From Tenodera sinensis (Eukaryota > Arthropoda > Insecta > Mantodea > Mantidae), in contig CM060964.1 in NCBI GenBank assembly GCA_030765045.1, positions 319,512,513-319,576,512 on the forward strand: a DNA stretch of 64,000 nt, in the 5' to 3' direction. The number at the start of each line of letters is the position of its first letter. Within the stretch, counting starts at the first letter, position 1. A program made the translations under genes and the position numbers. This document shows positions 23,310-64,000 of the stretch, in pieces. Under the pieces are notes generated by a model. It had not been told where the DNA came from and did not search any database. It was given only the letters and a program-made list of their open reading frames with translations.

Positions 23310-25854
23310 TTTGTGTGGATACAGCATATTGAATAGTGCTAATATGTTTTCAAAGGTGTAGGTGTTCGATATTGCAATTGTTCTCCCTTTGTCTCCTCGG
23401 GCATTTCCTTTCCTTGGGATGTTATACAGGTAGTACATAAGCAAATGTGTAAATATATTACTTTATTTTAAATTGAATATAGGCATATAACAAACTGACA
23501 AAATTAATTAGAAGAGGAATATAACTGTACATGGTTTTTAAACTTTGAAAATTAACAAGTACAAATATAACATTTATTACATTTTTGCATTGTACGTTGA
23601 TATCACATCTTTTTAGTGATAAAGAAATTATTCTGTTTTCAATAAGCACCTCTTTCTTTGGAATTTAAGACCATCAATACCCCTAATTTAAAACTCTTAC
23701 AAAATATATTCATCTTTGTTTACAAAATATACACTATGCTTAAAATCTATAACCATCATTAATATTGTTAATTATTAAAATGTGCTAAATCTGCCCTTTT
23801 ACAATGAAATAGCTGCAAATATTTTATTGCCAATGGTTTAAATGTAATTATTACAAAATGTTTAATGGAAAATTACTGTCTGTAAAATGGGAGAGCAAAT
23901 GCCTTTCTCTTTCCTATAGGCGTTATCATTATCCACTCAAAACACTAAAAATTGAAACTCAACAAGGTTAAGCATTAAAATGCATAGGAAATTAAAAAGG
24001 ATTATAAACGTTTTCATTTTTATTACTAATTCTACAAAACATGAGCAATTTAGAGATACCGATGCTTTGTGCGTTCCTTGGCAACATTTTGTTTTCTTTT
24101 TATATACTGATCATTGAAACACACTTACAACTAATGTATTGAGTGAACTTTGAATAAGATAATTTTTTTCGTTGGCTACGTCAGACAATAATTAACCGGG
24201 AATGCGGGTAGGCAAGCTCGAGTAGGTAATGACATCTCATAACAAACTAATTCCTCCTTGCGGGGCATGACGGAACACTAACTTACGGTAAATTGTTATA
24301 CACTTCTGAAACTTTGGTCGTTTAAACCGTACTGTACAGCTCCGCTTATTAGTATTTCAGAAAAAGTCTACATGAAAATAAATTCCTACCGCCTCAGGCG
24401 AATCAGTCTAGGAAACAAAAGAAAGCTGAAGAACAGAAGGCTTTGTAAAACTTCTTTACAGTTTAAATGCTGGAAAACATGAATTTTGCGCCTGAAGTGA
24501 AGTCTGGAAGCCGGTCTTCCGTGAATCCGTCCTATGAGATTATAAAACAGTAGATACATTAAATGTGTCTAAGATTATGAATATCGAGTTTTATAGAATA
24601 TAAAGCGCAGTATTTTTACTACGATCTTAGGAGAAAAGCGTTTGGGAAACCATATTTCTCTTGGAAATAACAGAAGTTTCCATTACAACTATAAAATATT
24701 TTGTTCCATACTATGTCGGAATACTTATTTAAGTTACGTGCAGAAAGTGGATCTTCGTGCACCAGAAGTTATTTTGTATAAACACCAGAAGAAATGTAGT
24801 ATTGTAATATTTCATGTTACAGCAGAATAACACTCCAAATAATATAATAATAAAATTACAGGACAATATTTGTTCATACAAAGTGGCATATGAATATTTC
24901 ATATTTTTACACCTGTGTTCAGTGAAGAAATTTACAGAGGAAATGATCGTTTAATATACCTTACCGAATTTTCGACTTCCAGGAAACAAATCTCTGCCAC
25001 ATTCTTGTTTACTGTGTAATAAAAAGCGCATCTACCCATATTTTCAAAATATGAGCTATTGAGAGATATAATGGAATAACTCATTCATTGTTTTATCGGA
25101 GAGTTTTTTTTATATATCAGCTTATAAAAGATCTTGCACTAAGAACCCCAAATAAGATTTTATTTAATATAAAAGTATGCAAATTAAAAGCACTCTAGCA
25201 TAGTAAGGTAAAGAAACAGTCTGTCTTATAACAAGTGTTGGCAGTGAGCTTAGCGATTCGATTTTGGTCTCTGACAGGTGCTGCTACCACACGGCTATCA
25301 CAGAAGTTTGATTTGTATCGCCAATGAAGGCATCTCCAAATACCTAACGATTCAAGAATTGATTGTTTTGTGACCAGAATGTTGTAACTTGGACATAGGC
25401 TGGAACAAAATCTATTGCACAGTTGTTAAGGAAATGCACCGTTAACAGTAAACTAGTTACAACACACACAAACTGTCAACAAACCTGGGTTTGTACCACG
25501 AGCAACGGCAATTATCAGGATAGAAGAAGCAAGAAAAAATATGGTTAAACTTTGTTCTGTTGAATTATAACACGAAAAGGTGCACTTCGAAGAAATCTAG
25601 GTAATAATTGAATTTCGATGAGCAATAACAGATGGCAGTAATATACAATGAAATGCCTGCTACGAGAATTTACTTGCTAACTTTCTGCTAGATATGAGAT
25701 CTACACGGAATGGTTGAAGATGCGGTGTGAGAAATCACGCGATGTAGCGAAGTTGGAATGCAAATTATGATGTTAAAACAGACAAGTCTATTTTCAGAAT
25801 ATCCTTGTGTAAAGAGAGCTTGCATCCACTTCAGCCAAGGCTGCGAGTGTTCCC
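23310..25854. other. AT-rich 3' flank of the CRAL-TRIO gene
   Basis: The part just below 25855 is expected to be 3' UTR. The rest is AT-rich, without coding motifs or recognised repeats. Confidence 0.45.
25159..25164 (-). promoter_or_regulatory. Candidate poly(A) signal for the CRAL-TRIO transcript
   Basis: AATAAA on the minus strand (TTTATT on plus), about 690 nt after the stop codon. It is the first perfect hexamer I noticed downstream. The region is AT-rich, so chance occurrence is likely. Confidence 0.25.
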
Positions 25855-58645
<32,791 letters not shown>

Positions 58646-58859
58646 GTTCTATTGTTCTGAGAAAGAAAGAGGAAGAAAATTACTTAATTGGGTATATTTT
58701 TACTTCAACCAAGAGTGTACTCTAACATTTAGACATTTTTAGACACTAGACTCACATGTTGCTCTGTATTTCTAAATCATACATTTTATAGATGATTGAA
58801 GGAATATTGAAGTAGTTGCTTTTAAGTGATTGCATTACTTGCTATACATAAGTAGAAAT

Positions 58860-59707
58860 TGATGTGTTGCACTCACATGACTTTCTCTACTCTTGCACTA
58901 ACCATTTTTACAAACTCTTATTCCTATATCTTCTTCATATTAGTGGAGATAAACATTTCCAGAAACTATCTTATTGCTGATTTTCTGAAGGTACAAGGGG
59001 AATATGGGAATAGAGTATATTTTGAGCGATAGTCAAATCTTTTAAAGCTTTGAAATTCTATCCTCTTTGCACTGCCGAGAGATAAAAAAGTGAATAACGA
59101 ACTTCCATTTAAGCAAAGTTTAAGTACTTCAAAACTCACACGAATAAAAAGGAATATCTCACAAATGGTTCACTCCACAAAAAATATGTATTTGGACATA
59201 ACTTGTGAGTTTTAACGAGATCCATATATTCTGTACGGTAGGACTTGGTCTAACAGTTTAACAGTTATGCAAGTCATCAGGAGTAAACAGGTCTACATAT
59301 ACTATAGCCAGAAAATTCAAAATATACATTTCATTGGCTATAATAATTTCTTAAAAATTTGGCATTTTAATCAAAATCATTAGAGCCATTTGGGGAAAAT
59401 CAAAAGTTTCGAAAAATGTTCCATGTAACGGGTAGTTTAGGGTGGGGGACTTTTCTTCAAAATCTTCATATCGCATCCTCGAAAGATATTATACATAAAT
59501 ACCAACTTTGGTTTTTAACCGACTTTTCGTTTTTGAGTTACCCTGTTCAGAGACAGACAGATGCACACGTGCGCGAACCTTTCCTACAAAAGCTTTTGTT
59601 GGATTCAGGGGCCCCAAAACATATATTTTCAGTGAAATCTCGTCATCGAAATTTTGGGTCGATTGCAATACCTCCCCTACTTACCATACGTAGTATAGAA
59701 AGTAAAA
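58860..59707 (+). mobile_element. R1 family copy, full length
   Basis: From GATGTGTTGCACTCACATGA and CTTTCTCTACTCTTGCAC to TACGTAGTATAGAAAGTAAA. It is upstream of the first known coding exon and next to another copy. Confidence 0.85.
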
Positions 59708-59725
59708 AGATATGCTTTCATAAAC

Positions 59726-60686
59726 AATCTGATGTGTTGAACTCACATGACCTTCTCTATTCACTCTTGTACAAGCTCTGCTTCCACCTCCTACATAATA
59801 ACTGGGTTAAACATTTGTAGAAATGTCTTTATTACATATTTCCTTGTACGTACAATGAGAATAGGGGAATACAATGGTTTTAAACGTAGTAAACTCTTTA
59901 AAGAGTTGGTGGCTGTGTAATGGCTTTGAAATTCCACTCCTTTTGCATAACGAAGTGAAGCAAGATAGGGGAAAAAAATAATGACTTCCTGTTTAAAAAA
60001 GAATAAGTATTGGACAATTCAAAGCAATAACAAAGAATATCTTCAGGTGGTGGAGCACCTGCCTACTGTGCTAGGGGTCCCGGGTTCGGTTCCCGGCAGG
60101 GGGTACGAATTTTTCTCCAACCAAGATTCTCCTCATCCTTCCCTGAGTCTGGAAGTATGAATGAAATTGTGAATGTGTGTGTATGTGTATGTGTGTGTGC
60201 TCAAAGTATAAAAACCCCAAAGACCGAAAAATCCACTGTTAAACGAGTAACGCCATAGGTAAAGCCGCCGATATGACCTCTGCAGTTAAAAGCGGAATAT
60301 AAATGGAACAATAAAAAAAGAAAGAAAAAAAAGAAAAAGAAAGAATATCTTGGAAATGGTTAACTTTACATATTATGTAACCGGTTCTTTTATGAATAAG
60401 AGTTTGTCTATCACTTACGATTTAGCACTTGTGTAAAGGTCACTCAAAATGAATGGGACTTCAGAGGCCATTTCGAGATATACATTTCATTTGTTATAAA
60501 AATATCTTAAACATATGCTAAATTAATAAAAGTCATTAGAGCCATCCTTTGAGAAAATGAAAGCTTTCGAAATATTTTTCATTTAAACGGTAGTTCGGGA
60601 TTTCTTTTTGTTCTCGTTTCGCATTTATCGAAGACGACTTAAACACCAAGTTTGGCATTTAATCAACGTTTCCTTTTTACTTTCTC
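59726..60686 (+). mobile_element. R1 family copy interrupted by SINE S5
   Basis: Starts AACAATCTGATGTGTTGAAC and runs through the standard blocks, split at AAAGAATATCTT by the SINE at 60044-60339. Its 3' end after the TTTAATCAACGTTTCCTTTT block is replaced by an inverted R1 end. Confidence 0.8.
60044..60339 (+). repeat. tRNA-derived SINE, family S5, with perfect target duplication
   Basis: Head GGTGGTGGAGCACCTGCCTA, B box GGGTTCGGTTCCC, a body with TGTGTGTATGTGTATG and GCCGATATGACCTCTGCAGT, and an A-rich AAAGAAAAA tail. It is flanked by the exact 12-bp duplication AAAGAATATCTT at 60032-60043 and 60340-60351, inside R1. Confidence 0.95.
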
Positions 60687-60798
60687 TATTGCGTATAAAT
60701 AGTAAGTAGGGGAAATGTCGAAATTTCACCGGAAATATGTGTTTTGAGGCCCCCTGAATAAAAAAAAAAAAACATTTTTAGAAAATTGTCCAAGTGTG

Positions 60799-60882
<84 letters not shown>

Positions 60883-60925
60883 AATGTCTGTGTCTGTGTC
60901 TATCTGTGTACAGCATAACTAAATA
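60687..60925 (-). mobile_element. R1 3'-end fragment, inverted, with (GT)n
   Basis: TACTTTCTCTATTGCG, CCCCTACTTACTATT-complement, CCGGAAATATGTGTTTTGAG and GGCCCCCTGAATAAAAAAAA, then the GT run at 60794-60881 and TGTCTGTGTC...GTACAGCATAAC. This is the R1 3' third in minus orientation. Confidence 0.8.
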
Positions 60926-61055
60926 TGTTTTACGCTATTATTAATGCACAGCAATACCTGCAAGATGCCTTAGAAGCAACTTACAGAATTGCGTTTGCCA
61001 CGCAGTTTAGCCGTCAAACGATAGCAAAGCAAATCCATTAGTGACGTATCTATCT

Positions 61056-61662
61056 GACCGAGTGGGATGGCTCTGGCGGTAACGTCTGTGACCCGCATTC
61101 GGGAGGTTGCGGGTTCCATCCCCGTGGCTGACCTTCCTGACCTTGGGTATTTTCGGGGAATTCCCCGAGTCACCAGGCGAATGCTGGGAAGGATTTCCAT
61201 ATCCTCCGAATTTCCTGTCCCTCCATTTCGTTCCATTAATAATTTCACCCTTCATCCCTTTAGGATTATTTTAGGGTTAAAAGCGTCGGCGAACGTCGCG
61301 GAGCAGCACGTCAGGGTAACAAATGTGTTCTGGAAATCTCGTCCCCCGGATTGGAGGGCGCCCCTACTGGTTCCCGGGCTCCCTATGGGTGCTACAAGCC
61401 TGAGGGGGCAGAGGAGAAGGTTTTCAAGTTCGGTGCTCCCCTTGGGAGTAAGAACCCAAAGAGGTGGGAGGGAACCGGGCCGAGCCAGCCTCCGTCGGGT
61501 TGCTTCTAACTGGGACAATGTAGGGATCCCCTGTCCTGGCAACGATGCGGCCGCCCTTTGGATCCATTCGCCTCATCCATTCTCTTGGGGGTGCATAGGC
61601 TCAAAGGATCGCCTTTCGGTCGAGGTGCTAAGTCCCTCTCCGCAGGTTGCCATTGAGTCAAT
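61056..61662 (+). repeat. Long tRNA-derived SINE, family S4, full copy
   Basis: Head GAGTGGGATGGCTCTGGCGG, then TAACGTCTGTGACCCGCATTC and the B box GGGTTCCATCCC. The body contains TTCCCCGAGTCACCAGGCGA, AATGCTGGGAAGGATTTCCA, CTCGTCCCCCGGATTGGAGG and GATCCATTCGCCTCATCC, and ends CCATTGAGTCA. Possible target duplication GTATCTA at 61046-61052 and 61663-61669. About 600 bp is unusually long for a SINE. Confidence 0.85.
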
Positions 61663-61849
61663 GTATCTAAAATTTTCCAAATATTCCATAGGACATTTTC
61701 TGAAAGAGAGAGAGAGAGCGAAAGAAAGAATAGCACAAGGCTTACAACTTCACAAGTACATTAAGCCCCGGCTTCATAGTTAACTACTGTTAGTGGTCCC
61801 GAAAAGGCCACGAATCAGCTGGAGAACTCAATGTTATACTGGTTGTTGT

Positions 61850-61925
61850 CATGGTAGCTCAGTGGTTAGAGCAGCAGCACGATAAGCCGAAGATCCGTGG
61901 TTCTAATCACGGCTATAGCATTGAC
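61850..61925 (+). repeat. tRNA-like sequence (SINE head or pseudo-tRNA)
   Basis: TGGTAGCTCAGTGGTTAGAG (A box), GCAGCAGCACGATAAGCCGA and GATCCGTGGTTCTAATCACG (B box and T arm). The acceptor ends do not pair convincingly, so I do not call a functional tRNA. Confidence 0.6.
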
Positions 61926-62735
61926 TTTTACAGTCTTATTCTACCTTCCCAACTTTATTTACACATGGCTAGTGTGGAAGAACAATAACTTAACAAATCA
62001 GATTTCAGTGAACATCGGATTATACATTATGTGCTTAGGAACTGAAAGGTCTGACGAAACTTTTCCTAAAGTAAAGATAGAAACAGAAAACAGAACTTGG
62101 CTTGTCTTCAAGTAATTAGATGAGCAACCATCAGCTTGATAAGACCCGTCTGTCGAGAGGTTTATGGACTGGGTTCAAAGAACATGATCTGTGAACATTT
62201 CCAGGTTTGTAAACTTCCGCCTTAAGGTGATGCAAGGAAGTTCTCCGAGCATGTTGAACCACCTCTGCCCCCAAAGCATACATGTTAGGCTTCACTTCGG
62301 CTAAAAAAATGTTGACATTGTAACTTCGGAAACATTTGCAGATCAGATAACACATCGTTTAGTGAATATTGATGAGTCTCAAAACTGAATGAGAGATTTT
62401 GACCTTTCTCCGCACTTTTATATGGCCTTCGGTATCACGTGTGCATAATGGTCGCAAAGGTCTAGTGCGTGAATTTCCATGAGTGCGCTTCACTAGAGAT
62501 ACGTAAACAATACAAGGTTAAATCCACTGAGACATCACTACACTTACGTGAAGAATGTTCAAATTACGGCGTGTTGTCTATTCTAAAACTATGCATTTTA
62601 AGATCTTATTTTCTGAATGTACTACAAGAAAATCAGAAATAATGTATCGATATTTATCAGAATAGCAGCATTTAAGGGCACTTAAAGGTTATTTTTATAC
62701 GAGGAAATTAACTTACAAGTTTTTATTTTCTCTCC
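61926..62735. other. Unassigned sequence upstream of the gene
   Basis: Minus-strand 62355-62131 is open for 74 codons (EVKPNMYALGAEVVQHARRT), which I do not recognise. It could be an eroded transposon frame. A 5' UTR exon of the CRAL-TRIO gene could lie anywhere in the non-repetitive part. Confidence 0.35.
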
Positions 62736-62739
62736 TACT

Positions 62740-64000
62740 TACCTGTAGTAGTTAAAAGAATTGCATTCCACAGAAAAACTCCATATCGTGATATCACTCG
62801 AAATACACTTTTAATGTCCCCTGCATAAATAAATCATTTTAAAAAGGCGCGCACGCGTGTATGTGTGTGTGTGTGGGGGGGGGGGGGGGTGTTTGCCCGC
62901 GCGCGCGTTGTTTCTCTGAACAGTGTAACTCAAAAAACGAAAATTCGGTTAAATACCAAACTTGGATTTAGTTCAGCGTCCTCAAAGGATGGCATATGAA
63001 AATGTTAAAAAAAGTTCTCTCATCTCAAACTACCGTTTACAAAGAAACTTTTTTCGATAAATCTGATTTTCTCAAAAATAAAATTTTTCGAAACTTTTAT
63101 TTTCTCAAAAATGGCTATAATGATTAAAATACCAGAGCCGAGTGGGATGGCTCAGACGGTAACATCTGTGACCCGCATTCGGGAGGTCACAGCTTCGATC
63201 CCCGTGGCCGACCTTTCTGACCTTGGGTTTTTTCGGAGGTTTCCCCGGATCACCAGGCGAATGCTGGGAAGGATTTCCATATCCTCCAAATTTCCTGTTC
63301 CTCCATTTCGTTACATTAATCGTTTCATTTCACCCTTCATACCGTTAGGTTTCTTTTAGGGTTGGAAGCGTCGGCGAGCGTCGCGGCAGCAATACGACAG
63401 GGGAAACAAATGCGTTCTGGAAATCTCGTCCGCCGGATTGGAAGGCGAGCCACTGGTTTCCGGGCCTCCGATAAGGTGGTACAAGCCCGAGGGGGGAAGG
63501 GAGCCAAGCCAGACTCTGACGGAGTGCTTCTAACTGGGGAAAAAGGGACTCTGCCACCTACTCTGTCGTGGCACCGTTCCGGACGCCTTTAGGATCCATT
63601 CGCCTCATCCATCCTCCATCCTCCCGGGGGTGCCCCGTCATGGGCATAGGTACAAAAGATCGCCTTTTGGGCGAGATGTTAAGTCCCCTCCGCAAGTTAT
63701 CATTGAGTCAAAATACGAGATATTTTATATATTTTTATGACAAATTAAATGTATATCTTGAATTTTCTGAAGTTCTCTTCCTTCTCGATAAGCTTTTCTT
63801 AACTGGCAAACCATAAGATATGGACAAAATCTTACTATGCAAATAATGTAGATCTCGTTGAAACACACAATTTATGTACAACACTTTGAAGTTAAAGGTT
63901 TCCGAGATATTCCTTATTATTTACTTTAATTATTAAATACCTATACTTTTCTCAAATGGAAATCTTTATTCGTTTTTTTATCTCCTGTTTATGCAAAGAG
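62740..64000 (-). mobile_element. R1 family copy split by SINE S4 (runs off the window)
   Basis: On the minus strand, 64000 down to 63717 and 63132 down to 62740 together give the R1 order, including GAATATCTCGGAAACC, AAATTCAAGATATACATTT, the AACGAAAATTCGG and ACAGTGTAACTCAAAA complements, and a GTGT/G-run/CGCGCG segment at 62855-62910. The insertion at 63133-63709 separates TGATTAAAAT from AGATATTTTATA. Confidence 0.82.
63133..63709 (+). repeat. Long tRNA-derived SINE, family S4, inserted in R1
   Basis: 577 bp with head GCCGAGTGGGATGGCTCAGA, B-box region GGTCACAGCTTCGATCCCCG and end TATCATTGAGT. It is flanked by AAAATAC at 63126-63132 and 63710-63716. It aligns throughout with 61056-61662. 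Confidence 0.9.

Noticed and set aside
61067..61783. 238-codon plus-strand open frame
   Set aside because: It lies over the tRNA-derived S4 repeat. Equivalent copies at 47 and 63 kb do not keep the frame.
61850..61925. Functional tRNA gene
   Set aside because: A and B boxes are present, but the acceptor stem does not pair well and no clean anticodon loop can be drawn.

Overview
The window looks like non-coding-rich nuclear DNA from an arthropod, probably an insect with a large, repeat-laden genome. The evidence is GT-AG introns of up to 10 kb, many tRNA-derived SINEs, degenerate hAT, Tc1/mariner, non-LTR and Ty3/gypsy-like elements, and very long microsatellites. There are no operons, bacterial ribosome sites or phage genes. 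The exact species cannot be read from the sequence.

One host gene is supported, and its coding region appears complete. Seven coding exons on the minus strand, at 58645 down to 25855, join in phase through canonical splice sites into a 292-residue CRAL-TRIO (SEC14-like) lipid-transfer protein of the alpha-tocopherol-transfer-protein/clavesin type. The seven coding pieces total 879 nt (stop included) spread over 32.8 kb. Introns of about 0.46, 4.5, 7.6, 7.3, 10.4 and 1.6 kb are filled with transposable elements and simple repeats. A splice acceptor 11 nt before the start codon implies at least one non-coding 5' exon farther upstream (above 58656), not located here.

Layout. 1-25 kb (downstream of the gene) is repeat territory: ATT microsatellites, a small TIR element, a non-LTR reverse transcriptase remnant, an 80-bp minisatellite, solo LTRs with a tRNA-Leu-type primer site beside one of them, a hAT derivative carrying a GAGT tract, SINEs, a Tc1 remnant and a non-LTR RNase H remnant. 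25.8-58.7 kb is the gene; its introns hold about 1.6 kb of uninterrupted GTAT repeat, a GC-rich 51-bp minisatellite, a CGGBP1-like transposon remnant, a jockey-like remnant, a head-to-head pair of gypsy-like 5' ends, a 976-bp hAT derivative, a CACT tract, a DUF4371/hAT remnant and a 1.7-kb CCA-rich tract. 58.7-64 kb (upstream) is mostly copies of one approximately 850-bp interspersed family (called R1 here) with SINEs inserted in them.

I found no clear previously undescribed functional system. The most notable items are the recovered split gene, the R1 family whose internal CA-rich segment repeatedly seeds microsatellites (including the GTAT giant), the palindromic gypsy-like locus, and several insertions dated by target-site duplications.
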